53,350 nucleotides of DNA from Smithella sp. PtaU1.Bin162 (lineage in GTDB: Bacteria; Desulfobacterota; Syntrophia; Syntrophales; Smithellaceae): the NCBI GenBank assembly GCA_002068015.1, contig MVRV01000043.1, positions 1 through 53,350 of the forward strand. Direction: 5' to 3'. Both the position numbers and the translations under genes were made by a program. Position 1 is the stretch's first letter. The number at the start of each line of letters is the position of its first letter. Positions 8,651 to 17,036 of the stretch are shown here, piece by piece. The notes below the pieces were generated by a model that was not told the origin of the DNA, did no database searches, and was given only the letters and a program-made list of their open reading frames with translations.

Positions 8651-9871
8651 TTACCTCTGCAAATTCTCAATTACGGAAACGACTCCCTGCCCGCCGCCGC
8701 AGCAGGCCGTAAACAAACCGTATTTGCCGCCGGTACGGATCAGCTGTCCCATGGCAAACATGGCACAACGTGCGCCGGAAGCACCGTTTGCATGCCCGAA
8801 AGCAATGGCTCCTCCCAGTGGGTTCCACTTGTCCATATTAACCTTTTCCCCGGTTTGCTTTTCCAGCTCGCGAATTACGGCAAGATTCTGCACGGCAAAT
8901 GCTTCATTGCATTCCACGACATCCATATCGGAAAGCTTTAATCCGGCCATCTTCAGAGCCTTGGGAACGGCATAGGCCGGAGCAATACCCATAATGGACG
9001 GATCAACTGCGTATTCCGTACCGCAAATCCAGCGAGCCAGCGGTTTATACCCCCACTGCTGTGCCTTCTCTTTTGTCATCATAAGAACAAACGCTCCACC
9101 GTCATTTAATCCGGATGAGTTTCCCGCTGTAACCGTGCCGTCCTTTTGGAAAGCCGGCGGCAGCTTGGCCAGATTTTCCAGGCTCTCCAGACGGGGATGC
9201 TCGTCTACTTTAAATTCGACAGGAGGTTTTTTCTTTCCCTGAGAAATGAAAACCGGTACAATCTCCTCAACGAAATAACCCGCTTCGATTGCTTTTTTCG
9301 CCAGCGTCTGACTGCGGAAAGCAAATTCATCCTGCTCCTGGCGGGAGATACCGTATTTCTCCGCTAAATTCTCCGCCGTCAGTCCCATCTCGAACGGCGC
9401 ATATGCTCTGCCTTCTTTTGGTTTGGGCTGCAAACAATATTCAAAAAGCTTCGGCGGGGAAATACGATAAGGCGTGGGGCTTGAAGAATACTTGAAGGGA
9501 AGCTGGCTGAATGATTCCATTCCACCAGCAATGACACAATCCGCCGCGCCGCTTAAAATCTTCCAGGCGGCATGATTGATGCCGTCAATGGCTGAACCGC
9601 ACTGCATCTCAACATAAGAGGCCGTTGTCGTCAGAGGAAGGCCGGCATCAAGCACTATCCAGCGGGCCGGACTGATGGCTCGCGCCATATGAAAGGCGGA
9701 ACCGGCAAAAACAGAATCCACAACACCCCGTTCACAAATTTTGGTTTTCTCGACAAGAGCCTTCAGCGTTAAACTGCCCAACTCTTCCGCGGTAAGATCC
9801 TTCAAACTGCCGCCTAATCTGCCGAAAGCGGTCCTGGCAACCTGCACAAAAACAATTTCTCTCTTTTCCAT
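8651..9871 (-). CDS. Thiolase family protein (acetyl-CoA acyltransferase), paralogue 2
   Basis: Second thiolase of the operon, also 406 residues and clearly diverged from its neighbour. The nucleophile is C91 in VEMQCGSAIDG; the catalytic His is in FGHANGASGAR and the C-terminal Cys in CCGGGQGV. The ATG is preceded by AGAAGGAAG. Having two thiolases together suggests either two chain-length specificities or one degradative and one acetoacetyl-CoA enzyme. This is inferred from context only. The 126 bp between it and thiolase 1 show no terminator. Confidence 0.93.
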   Translation of the reverse strand: MEKREIVFVQVARTAFGRLGGSLKDLTAEELGSLTLKALVEKTKICERGVVDSVFAGSAFHMARAISPARWIVLDAGLPLTTTASYVEMQCGSAIDGINHAAWKILSGAADCVIAGGMESFSQLPFKYSSSPTPYRISPPKLFEYCLQPKPKEGRAYAPFEMGLTAENLAEKYGISRQEQDEFAFRSQTLAKKAIEAGYFVEEIVPVFISQGKKKPPVEFKVDEHPRLESLENLAKLPPAFQKDGTVTAGNSSGLNDGGAFVLMMTKEKAQQWGYKPLARWICGTEYAVDPSIMGIAPAYAVPKALKMAGLKLSDMDVVECNEAFAVQNLAVIRELEKQTGEKVNMDKWNPLGGAIAFGHANGASGARCAMFAMGQLIRTGGKYGLFTACCGGGQGVVSVIENLQR

Positions 9872-9908
9872 AATTTATCTTCCTTCTATGTCCGGTATAT
9901 CGACAAAA

Positions 9909-10766
9909 TCATTTGTTATTGTATTTGTAAAAGCCTTCGCCGGTTTTGCGGCCGAGCTTCTTTTCCGCAAGCATCTTGGCAAACAAGGGAGATGGTTTAT
10001 AACGCTCTTCTCCCGTCATCTGATACATTGCCTCCATGGCAAACGCACAAACATCCACACCCGCCAGATCGATTATTTCGGTTATCCCCATGGGCCAGTT
10101 GCAGCCGAGCTTCATCGCCATGTCGATATCCTGGGCACTGGCCGAACCGTTATGAATCATGTTGGCGGCTTCATTGTAAATGAGGCACAGGAAACGGTTG
10201 ACGATAAATCCGGGAATATCTTTCACGACGATAGGAGTCTTGCCGAATTTCTTGCACAGCTCAACGGTCTTGGCAGCAGTTGCATCGCTGGTTTCCTTGC
10301 CGCGGATAACTTCCACCAGCCGCATGAGCGGCACCGGGCTGAAATAATGGGTCCCGATCACGCGGGACGGATTCTTGGTCACTCCGGCAATAACGGATAT
10401 GCTGAGCGTGGAGGTGTTGCTCGCCAGAATAACCTCTTTCGGGCATAATCCGTCCAGCTTTTGGAAGATTTCCTTCTTCAGGTCAATATTTTCGAATACG
10501 GCTTCCACAACCATCACGGCTCCTTCCACCGCCTTCTTGATGTCCGTTGTGCCGGAAAGCCGCCCATCCATAGCCTTAAACTGTTCCTGCGTATAGGTTC
10601 CCTTGGCAACTTTTTTCTCCAGAAACTTTTTTATACCGCCGATTCCGCGATCCACAAAAGCTTGTTCGGTATCCACAACGGTCACCGCAAATCCGGCTTC
10701 CACGGCGATCTGTGCAATCCCCGACCCCATCGTGCCTGCACCCATGACTGCAATTTTCTCTGTCAT
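9909..10766 (-). CDS. 3-hydroxybutyryl-CoA / 3-hydroxyacyl-CoA dehydrogenase
   Basis: NAD-dependent oxidation of (S)-3-hydroxyacyl-CoA to the 3-keto form, the third beta-oxidation step. It is a single-function enzyme of 285 residues (Hbd/PaaH type), with N-terminal Rossmann motif GAGTMGSGIA, GTHYFSPVPLM carrying the catalytic His near residue 140, and the C-terminal 3HCDH helical domain. The start is set at the second ATG (MTEKIAV): AAAGGA is 7 nt before it but only about 2 nt before the ATG two codons upstream. It lies between the hydratase and thiolase 2. Confidence 0.94.
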   Translation of the reverse strand: MTEKIAVMGAGTMGSGIAQIAVEAGFAVTVVDTEQAFVDRGIGGIKKFLEKKVAKGTYTQEQFKAMDGRLSGTTDIKKAVEGAVMVVEAVFENIDLKKEIFQKLDGLCPKEVILASNTSTLSISVIAGVTKNPSRVIGTHYFSPVPLMRLVEVIRGKETSDATAAKTVELCKKFGKTPIVVKDIPGFIVNRFLCLIYNEAANMIHNGSASAQDIDMAMKLGCNWPMGITEIIDLAGVDVCAFAMEAMYQMTGEERYKPSPLFAKMLAEKKLGRKTGEGFYKYNNK

Positions 10767-10848
10767 TTTCATTTCCTTTCTCTTGATAGAATAAGTATCT
10801 TTTCAGCAAACCGGAAGAATATTATCAACCGGCCCGCTCCATTGCTTG

Positions 10849-11613
10849 CTATTTGCTCTTCTCCGCAAACTTTTTCATGCCGTCCTTCTGTTCCTGTGTA
10901 GAAAAACACAGACTGAAGCAATCGATTTCAAACAACGCCGCCGTCTCGAGATCTGTTTCCGTCCCCCGGTTCATCGCTGCCTTGATCAGTTTCAAAGAGT
11001 GAGGTGATTTGGATGCAATCTTTTGGGCGAGCATCATCGTCTCGTTCATCAGCGATTCCGCCGGATATACATGATTGACGATCCCCAGTTCGCAGGCCTG
11101 CTTCGCATCAAACATACCACCTGTGAAGCAGTATTCCTTGGCCCGCGCCAGCCCGATGAGCCGTGGCAGCCTCTGAGTACCTGCGCTCCCCGGCAGGATA
11201 CCGAGATTTACTTCCGGAAGCCCGAATTTTGCATTTTCCGATGCTGTTCTGAGATCACAGGCCAGCGCATATTCCATGCCCCCGCCCAGACAAAATCCGT
11301 TGATTGCGGCAATAACCGGTTTCCCCAGGTTCCATATCGTATCCGTCACTCTTTTTGCTTTAAGGGCATGAGCTCTCGCCTGCATGGAATTCATCGTCAT
11401 CATTTCTTTTATATCCGCTCCGGCCACAAAAGCTTTGTTACCCGAACCGGTTAAAATCACAACTTTCACTTCCTCATCATTTTCGGCCGTAAGCAAAAGT
11501 TCAATAAGTTTCAAATTGACTTCCGTATTCAATGCATTCAAAGCGCCCGGACGATTAAAGGTGATGATTGCAATATTTTCCTTCTTTTCGTAAAGCACTA
11601 CTTGCTCTGTCAT
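10849..11613 (-). CDS. Enoyl-CoA hydratase (crotonase family)
   Basis: Hydrates trans-2-enoyl-CoA to (S)-3-hydroxyacyl-CoA. It is 254 residues, normal for a monofunctional crotonase. The oxyanion-hole segment AFVAGADIKEM and both catalytic glutamates are present (GGGMEYALACD and FGLPEVNLG), followed by GSAGTQRLPR. A GGGAGG site precedes the ATG. It is 17 bp downstream of CoA-transferase B, so both are on the same transcript. Crotonyl-CoA is the likely substrate, inferred from its partners. Confidence 0.94.
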   Translation of the reverse strand: MTEQVVLYEKKENIAIITFNRPGALNALNTEVNLKLIELLLTAENDEEVKVVILTGSGNKAFVAGADIKEMMTMNSMQARAHALKAKRVTDTIWNLGKPVIAAINGFCLGGGMEYALACDLRTASENAKFGLPEVNLGILPGSAGTQRLPRLIGLARAKEYCFTGGMFDAKQACELGIVNHVYPAESLMNETMMLAQKIASKSPHSLKLIKAAMNRGTETDLETAALFEIDCFSLCFSTQEQKDGMKKFAEKSK

Positions 11614-11630
11614 AATATTTTATCCTCCCG

Positions 11631-12410
11631 TTATTTTTTCTTCAGAAATATGCCCGTCGGATCCAATTCTTCTCTCAGAATCCGGATCAGTTCCGGTGCG
11701 GGCCGTTCGGTTTCCTTTACATCAGGGGCAACTTTCAAATCCCAGCCCGTATTGGCCTTTACATCTTCTACGGTTAAACCGGGATGATAGGAAGCAAGGT
11801 ACATTTCTTTCGTTTCCGGATGGAAACGTAAAATAGCCATTGTAGAAACGACAACGCTGGGACCGCCCCCAGGAAATCCCATTTTCTCTCTTTCTTTGCC
11901 ACCTCCCAGGTATCCGGGTGTTGTTATAAAATCGACTTTCTCGGAAAACCGCTGTTTCTGATGCAGCATCATCACAATGGTTCTTTTGCATCCGGCGCCG
12001 ATATCATTTGATCCGCCACTGCCGGCAAAGCGTACTTTGGGATTGCGGTAATCACCGATGACATGAGCATTGAGATTGCCGTATTTGTCGATCTGAGCTC
12101 CGCCTAAGAAACCGACATCCAGATCGCCCGCATGAACGACGCCCAATCCTTCCACCAAACCTCCCTGCATGGCGGCGCCGGGTACCAGCACCGGATCAGC
12201 CACGGAAAACGGCGTAAATATCGGTTTGCAGTCGATGGCGCCGGATTCATAAATCGCCACTATATTGGGAGCATGCGTTTTCTGCGCCAGAAATGCCCCG
12301 ATCAGGGGAAGGCCTGTTCCGATGATTACCTTTTCGCCGTCTTGAATTTCTCTTGCCGCTGCAACGGCCATAAGTTCCTGCAATGTAAAATCAGTGTATT
12401 TATCAGCCAT
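11631..12410 (-). CDS. CoA-transferase subunit B (glutaconate CoA-transferase GctB-like)
   Basis: Beta subunit of a class I two-subunit CoA transferase, 259 residues, which normally carries the catalytic glutamate forming the glutamyl-CoA thioester. Here E55 in IYESG aligns with that position. The length and motifs resemble GctB and 3-oxoadipate/acyl transferases more than AtoA. It starts 11 bp after the A subunit stop with AAGGAG between them. It probably activates an incoming free acid, perhaps that imported by the TRAP system, using acetyl-CoA or another acyl-CoA as donor. The exact acid is unknown. Confidence 0.9.
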   Translation of the reverse strand: MADKYTDFTLQELMAVAAAREIQDGEKVIIGTGLPLIGAFLAQKTHAPNIVAIYESGAIDCKPIFTPFSVADPVLVPGAAMQGGLVEGLGVVHAGDLDVGFLGGAQIDKYGNLNAHVIGDYRNPKVRFAGSGGSNDIGAGCKRTIVMMLHQKQRFSEKVDFITTPGYLGGGKEREKMGFPGGGPSVVVSTMAILRFHPETKEMYLASYHPGLTVEDVKANTGWDLKVAPDVKETERPAPELIRILREELDPTGIFLKKK

Positions 12411-12421
12411 GATCAGTCTCC

Positions 12422-13366
12422 TTAAAAACCATAATTGACAGAGCCGGAACTCATGTCTTTAGCCTTCAGGCTCATGAATTTCTTCATCCCGAAAGTATCA
12501 ATATATTTTTTCAGATATTCCGTACGATCGGCCACGCCGTATACCCACTCATCCATGAATTTCTTCCAGCCTTCCTCGGTGCGCGATTCCTGGATATATT
12601 TGAATATAAAGTCCCTGTCGACGTTGTAATATCCCTGAGAATTTTTGGGGTGAGACCCATAAGGCGCTTCGACAACGGCAACAACCTTATAGCCGGGAAG
12701 CACCGTCCTGTTCGGATCACGTCCGATAACTTCACGGCTGACTATCTCCTCTACGGAAACGATAACCTGCTTGCAGGCCCGCATACTCCAGGGAGCATCA
12801 CCTGTAATCCCCCACAGTTGAAAATTGCCCTCTTCATCGGATCGCTGGGCATGAATATAGCCGATATCCGGATTGAGTGCCGGGACGACAGCATGCTCAA
12901 CACCGGAACCGAAAGGATCCTTCATAAGTTTTACTTTATTATCTCCCATCCAGGCCGAATATTTCATCATGTCACTGCCCTTCAGCGAATGAACGGGAAC
13001 ATAGGGAATTCCCAGAGCACCGGCGACAAGCCTGGCCATCATGGAAAAATTGGTGTAATCCTCCATTTCAATTTTATGAGGAATGCCCTTTTCCATTGCT
13101 CGGCGAAAAGAATATAAAGGACCGAATACCTCCATCCAGACGTAAGACGACACAATCCGGTCAACACAGCCCGATCCGATCATCTGGTCGGCGTGCTCAT
13201 TGAAACTGGGCGTGCAAATTGTCAGATGCTTTTTCTTCTGTCGCATTATCTCATGGGTTATGTCGTAAGCTATTGCGTGAAAGAAACCGCCTACTAAAAC
13301 CGTCATTCCGTCACCGATAAACTTTGCTACCGCTTCTTTGGCTGTCATGACCTTGGACACCTTCAT
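12422..13366 (-). CDS. CoA-transferase subunit A (glutaconate CoA-transferase GctA-like)
   Basis: Alpha subunit of the class I CoA transferase, 314 residues, first gene of the seven-gene acyl-CoA operon. The N-terminal TAKEAVAKFIGDGMTVLVGG is the usual start of the family, and the PDIGYIHAQRSDEEGN segment near residue 175 is conserved. AAGGAGG precedes the ATG by 9 nt. A sigma-54-type promoter lies about 80 bp upstream. Together with subunit B it would convert a carboxylate to its CoA ester without direct ATP use. Confidence 0.91.
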   Translation of the reverse strand: MKVSKVMTAKEAVAKFIGDGMTVLVGGFFHAIAYDITHEIMRQKKKHLTICTPSFNEHADQMIGSGCVDRIVSSYVWMEVFGPLYSFRRAMEKGIPHKIEMEDYTNFSMMARLVAGALGIPYVPVHSLKGSDMMKYSAWMGDNKVKLMKDPFGSGVEHAVVPALNPDIGYIHAQRSDEEGNFQLWGITGDAPWSMRACKQVIVSVEEIVSREVIGRDPNRTVLPGYKVVAVVEAPYGSHPKNSQGYYNVDRDFIFKYIQESRTEEGWKKFMDEWVYGVADRTEYLKKYIDTFGMKKFMSLKAKDMSSGSVNYGF

Positions 13367-13445
13367 GAATTTATCCTCCTTGCTGAATTATTTATTAGCC
13401 GCAATTGAGCCTGCGATATTATATCCGTCCTTGCCTGCTATGTTT

Positions 13446-13461
13446 TGCACGAACCATGCCG
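13446..13461 (-). promoter_or_regulatory. Candidate sigma-54 (-24/-12) promoter of the acyl-CoA operon
   Basis: The minus strand reads CGGCATGGTTCGTGCA: a GG (13460-13459) and GC (13448-13447) separated by exactly 10 bp, close to the TGGCAC-N5-TTGCA consensus. It sits 81 bp upstream of the CoA-transferase A start codon, leaving a ~70-nt leader. The same arrangement occurs upstream of the second acyl-CoA dehydrogenase. A sigma-54 activator gene lies at the left edge of the window. Confidence 0.55.
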
Positions 13462-13626
13462 CAGATAAATATTCCTTCAAGCAATTAATTTAAATAGATT
13501 ATTTTATTGACAGGTTAGAAAGCCTTAATCGATATTGCTGAATATCATACATTTCTCCGAAGGCAATTTGCGGGAATACTGCGGCTCGTGACAAGAAAGC
13601 CGTTATCGTATCGATAGTTTATAAAG

Positions 13627-13665
13627 CAGTGAATAATATTGTTCACTGTTGTCTGAAATTATACA
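13627..13665. promoter_or_regulatory. Candidate upstream activator site (near-perfect palindrome)
   Basis: CAGTGAA-N8-TTCACTG (13627-13648) is a 22-bp near-perfect dyad, followed by TGAAATTATACA. It lies about 170-200 bp upstream of the GG-N10-GC element, a normal enhancer distance. A diverged copy (30 of 39 positions identical by hand alignment) occurs at 15849-15887 in the equivalent position of the next promoter. The rest of 13367-13707 is AT-rich and holds no gene. Confidence 0.45.
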
Positions 13666-13707
13666 GTTCCCGCAAGGCCAAAACGAGTCAGGAAGCAATA
13701 AGCCGGC

Positions 13708-13747
13708 AAAAAAATACCCCGGAGCTTTCCATCACCGGGGTATTTTT
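13708..13747 (-). terminator. Rho-independent terminator (bidirectional shape)
   Basis: A 13-bp stem (AAATACCCCGG core with its complement) and a 12-nt loop, with an A-run on one side and a T-run on the other. It lies 22 bp beyond the stop of the 598-residue acyl-CoA dehydrogenase, ending that transcript before the CoA-transferase promoter region. Confidence 0.85.
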
Positions 13748-13768
13748 CAACAATAAATTTTTATTTTT

Positions 13769-15565
13769 TCAGAAGAAATCCGCTTTCGCTTCTACAGTCA
13801 GTCCGTCCGTATTCAAAAGTCGTCTGCACAATCCGTCAATTTTAGGCAATTCATAGCCAAAGAAATACCGGCAGGTATACATTTTACCCGAATAAAAATT
13901 GGTATCCGCTGCAGAAAGGTTATCTTTTGTTTTTAATATTTTCTGAACAGCCACGGCCTGCAGCAGCCATTGCCAGGCAATCGCAATAATTCCGAATAGC
14001 TCCAGATAAAGAGTTGCATCGGCAAGAAAAAATTCCCGGCCTTTTTCTTTTGATAGTTTCAATAGATGTGCGGAAACTTCCTGAAGTTTTTGAAGAGCGG
14101 CTGCAAGTTCAAGAGCGTACGGTTCCAATACGGGCAATTTTTTTGCTTCTTTTATGACGCTTTGCAGTTCCTCCAGATATATCTTAAAAGCCCGGCCGTC
14201 GTTCATGGTTATATTTCTGCCAAGTATGGTTATTCCGTGAATACCGGTAGTTCCTTCATGAATGGGATGAATACGAACATCCCGGTAGAATTGCTCCAGA
14301 GGGAATTCGTCACAGTAACCGTAACCTCCTAAAATTTGCAGTCCCTGACTCACGGCTAAAATACCCATTTCCGAAGGATAACTTTTGGCAACCGGCGTCA
14401 GAAGATCCAGCAGCAGGGCATATTTTTCCCGCTCTTCCCCTGTAAGAACTTTCGTTAAATCATTATACTTATTGCACTGGAAAAGCAGAGAGAGGGAACC
14501 TTCCACAACCGCCCTCTGAAAAAGCAGCATCCGCTTTACATCAGCATGTTCAACAATCGGTATTTGCGGAGCATTAATATCCTTTTCTCCCATAGACCTG
14601 CCCTGGGGCCGTTCTTTGGCATATTCCAGAGAAGCATAATAAGCGGCAGAAGCAATGGCCGTAGCACCAAGGCCCACCGAAAGTCTTGCCGCATTCATCA
14701 TCTGAAACATATAGGCAAGCCCTTTGTTGGGTTCACCAACCAGGTAGCCGCGGCAATTCTCTTCTTCGCCCAGACTTAACTGATTAATCGGGCAGCCCTT
14801 ATAACCCAGTTTATGATAAGTACCGGCAATATTGACATCATTCGGAATCAGCGTCCCGTCCGCACTGACCCTTTTATTGGGAACAACAAACAGGGAAATT
14901 CCCTTTACACCGGCGGGAGCGCCTTTAATTCTGGCTAAGAGCAGATTGACCACATTTTCCACTCCGTCATGTTCCGATGCGGATATGAATATTTTTTGTC
15001 CCTTGATTTTGTAGTATCCTCCTGATGTCGGTTCGGCCGACGTTGCAATATCCGCAAGCGATGTCCCCGCCTGAGGTTCGGTAAGCGCCATAGTCCCTTG
15101 CCATTTTCCCGCAAACATATTAGGGATATATGTTTCCTTCATTTCCGCTGTGCCAAAAGACTCGATGAGATGGGCTGCTTCGGCGGTAAGTATTAAATAA
15201 ACACTGGCCGAATAATTAGCCGCAGCAAAAATAAAATTGGGAACAACATTGACCAGATAAGGAAGTTGCTGACCACCTGTTTCCATCGGGGCAATGGCAG
15301 AAATCCATCCTCCCTCGCCATATTCCTTCATAATATCTTTGACAATGGGAAGAACCTTTACTTTGCCACCGTTCAGTTCAGGAGGTTTTTTATCCATTTC
15401 AGTGAGCACCGGCCGCAGCAGATTTGTACCTATCTTCATGGCCGTCTCGGAAATCATATCAAAAGTTTCCCGTGAATGTTCCGCGTAATAGGGGTACTTA
15501 AGCAACGATTCTGCATCAAAAACATCATAAAGCATGAAATCCAGATTTTCTTTACTTGCAAACAT
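13769..15565 (-). CDS. Large acyl-CoA dehydrogenase with C-terminal extension
   Basis: FAD-dependent acyl-CoA dehydrogenase of 598 residues, about 200 longer than the short-chain enzyme. The family core runs to about residue 450: ALTEPQAGTSLADI near 160, GLQILGGYGYCDEFP near 407, and the catalytic glutamate E437 in HEGTTG. A C-terminal helical extension (about 460-595) is typical of the AcdA/FadE-like long form. The N-terminal extension (YDVFDAESLL) also matches that subfamily. GGGAG precedes the ATG. It is monocistronic, bounded by a terminator and its own promoter region. It probably takes a different acyl-CoA from the short enzyme, perhaps longer-chain or ring-derived. Confidence 0.92.
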   Translation of the reverse strand: MFASKENLDFMLYDVFDAESLLKYPYYAEHSRETFDMISETAMKIGTNLLRPVLTEMDKKPPELNGGKVKVLPIVKDIMKEYGEGGWISAIAPMETGGQQLPYLVNVVPNFIFAAANYSASVYLILTAEAAHLIESFGTAEMKETYIPNMFAGKWQGTMALTEPQAGTSLADIATSAEPTSGGYYKIKGQKIFISASEHDGVENVVNLLLARIKGAPAGVKGISLFVVPNKRVSADGTLIPNDVNIAGTYHKLGYKGCPINQLSLGEEENCRGYLVGEPNKGLAYMFQMMNAARLSVGLGATAIASAAYYASLEYAKERPQGRSMGEKDINAPQIPIVEHADVKRMLLFQRAVVEGSLSLLFQCNKYNDLTKVLTGEEREKYALLLDLLTPVAKSYPSEMGILAVSQGLQILGGYGYCDEFPLEQFYRDVRIHPIHEGTTGIHGITILGRNITMNDGRAFKIYLEELQSVIKEAKKLPVLEPYALELAAALQKLQEVSAHLLKLSKEKGREFFLADATLYLELFGIIAIAWQWLLQAVAVQKILKTKDNLSAADTNFYSGKMYTCRYFFGYELPKIDGLCRRLLNTDGLTVEAKADFF

Positions 15566-15668
15566 ATAACTTATCTCCCTTCCGTTATCTTATTGTGCTG
15601 CATCCTCCCGGCAGCTGATTTACCATTAATTGCTGACCTAATATCCTTTTCCTAGGCCATCTGCTAAA

Positions 15669-15682
15669 GCATTAAATATGCC
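15669..15682 (-). promoter_or_regulatory. Candidate sigma-54 (-24/-12) promoter of the large acyl-CoA dehydrogenase
   Basis: The minus strand has CGGCATATTTAATGC: GG (15682-15681), 10 bp, GC (15670-15669). The -24 half, CTGCGGCAT, is identical to that of the CoA-transferase promoter; the -12 half is weaker (ATGCTT). It lies about 100 bp upstream of the start codon at 15565. Confidence 0.45.
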
Positions 15683-15848
15683 GCAGTTCCATATTTGAAT
15701 AAATAGTTGATATGATGAGATTATTTTTAAGAACAGGTATTCGGCGGGTAACCGGTCCGGTCGATATTAAACATCTTCCGGAAGTGATCAGGGGCAAATC
15801 AGGAAACCCTTATTAATAAAATGCATGTCATATCGAAATCTTACCTGT

Positions 15849-15887
15849 TACTGCATAATATCATCCATTATTGCCTGAAATTATACA
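15849..15887. promoter_or_regulatory. Candidate upstream activator site, second copy
   Basis: Diverged copy of the 13627-13665 element sharing ATAATAT and TGAAATTATACA. It lies about 170-200 bp upstream of the second GG-N10-GC element. The 5' dyad is less perfect here. The rest of 15566-15979 is AT-rich, with no gene on either strand. Confidence 0.35.
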
Positions 15888-15979
15888 TTTGCTGATCCGG
15901 CATCGGCACAGAACATATATTGCGGGCTTCACTAATCTATGTTAGTCAACATGACATTAAACGGACGGACTATGAATCA

Positions 15980-16780
15980 ATGAGAGAAACAACTAAAATT
16001 AATGAAGAATTAGAAAAACTGATACTACTGATAAAGAAGTTAAGGGCCCCGGACGGATGTCCCTGGGACAGAAAGCAGAAAAAGGAAGATATCGGCAAGT
16101 ATATCCTGGAAGAAGCCTATGAAGTAATCGAATCTTTAGAAACCAAAGACCGGTCCAATCTGCCCGAAGAACTTGGTGATTTGCTTTTCCAGATAATGTT
16201 TCTTGCCGAAATCGGTGAGGAATCCGGAGAGTTTGCTCTAACGGATGTAATGAAAGGGATTCGAAAAAAGATGATCCGGAGGCATCCGCACATATTCGGA
16301 GATATAAAAGTGAATTCAGCTGAGGAAGTAAAGGATAACTGGCAGCAGATTAAAAAGAAAGAACGCTCTCAAAAAAAGAATGGCGAAAGTTTATTCTCCG
16401 GCATACCGCGCTCACTGCCCGCTTTGCAACGGGCGCAAAAAATTACGGCAACAGCAGCTGTTTACGGATTTGACTGGCCGAAGACAACCGATGTATTCAA
16501 AAAAATCGAGGAAGAACTGAATGAATTTCATGGAGCTATGGAAAGTAACGACCAGAATAAAATCGAAGAAGAGCTGGGCGATTTGATCTTTACACTGGTT
16601 AATTTAAGCCGCTTTGTTAAAGTTGATGCGGAAACCGCTTTATCCAAAACAACCAACAAATTTTTACAGCGCTTTTCCTACATTGATTCTCAACTGACTG
16701 CCCGGGGGAAAAATCTCGATCAGACAGACCTCGCGGAAATGGATGAACTGTGGGAACAGGCCAAAAAGGATGGAATTTAG
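15980..16780 (+). CDS. mazG: Nucleoside triphosphate pyrophosphohydrolase MazG
   Basis: Hydrolyses (d)NTPs to the monophosphate and pyrophosphate, a house-cleaning enzyme. Two tandem MazG domains are visible: the first with LRAPDGCPWDRKQ and EEAYEV...EELGDLLFQ, the second with EELNEF...EELGDLIFT, giving the metal-binding Glu/Asp sets. The ATG at 15980 (266 residues) fits the length of E. coli MazG; an upstream in-frame start at 15920 would add 20 residues lacking family similarity. It is followed after 1 bp by a DUF2065 gene. Confidence 0.93.
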   Translation: MRETTKINEELEKLILLIKKLRAPDGCPWDRKQKKEDIGKYILEEAYEVIESLETKDRSNLPEELGDLLFQIMFLAEIGEESGEFALTDVMKGIRKKMIRRHPHIFGDIKVNSAEEVKDNWQQIKKKERSQKKNGESLFSGIPRSLPALQRAQKITATAAVYGFDWPKTTDVFKKIEEELNEFHGAMESNDQNKIEEELGDLIFTLVNLSRFVKVDAETALSKTTNKFLQRFSYIDSQLTARGKNLDQTDLAEMDELWEQAKKDGI

Positions 16781-16781
16781 A

Positions 16782-16967
16782 ATGGATTATTTCCTTTGCG
16801 TCTTAGGTCTTGTTTTCGTTATCGAAGGTTTGCCTTATTTCCTTTTTCCGGAAAAGCTCAAGATTTATATGCTGAAAATAGTAGACCTGCCGGCGGCAAA
16901 ATTGCGTTTTCTGGGCATATCCGCCATGATTGCCGGCTTGATTCTGATTTACTTCGGCCGCCGGTAA
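16782..16967 (+). CDS. DUF2065 (YjeT-like) small inner-membrane protein
   Basis: A 61-residue protein with two hydrophobic segments (about 3-22 and 38-58) separated by FPEKLKIYMLK, the layout of DUF2065. The start is the ATG at 16782, one base after the mazG stop, with AAGGATGG upstream; longer in-frame extensions are mazG coding sequence in another frame. The function is unknown. It probably shares the mazG transcript. Confidence 0.85.
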   Translation: MDYFLCVLGLVFVIEGLPYFLFPEKLKIYMLKIVDLPAAKLRFLGISAMIAGLILIYFGRR

Positions 16968-16976
16968 TTTATTCCA

Positions 16977-17005
16977 TTGACATAACTTCATTATTCTGAT
17001 TACTT
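16977..17005 (+). promoter_or_regulatory. Candidate promoter of the queA-tgt-sec cluster
   Basis: TTGACA (16977-16982), a 17-bp spacer and a poor -10 (TTACTT) preceded by TGA (extended -10-like). It lies 32 bp upstream of queA, in the gap after the DUF2065 gene. Confidence 0.35.
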
Positions 17006-17036
17006 GCCGCCACCTTGGATTTATCACTAAAACATT

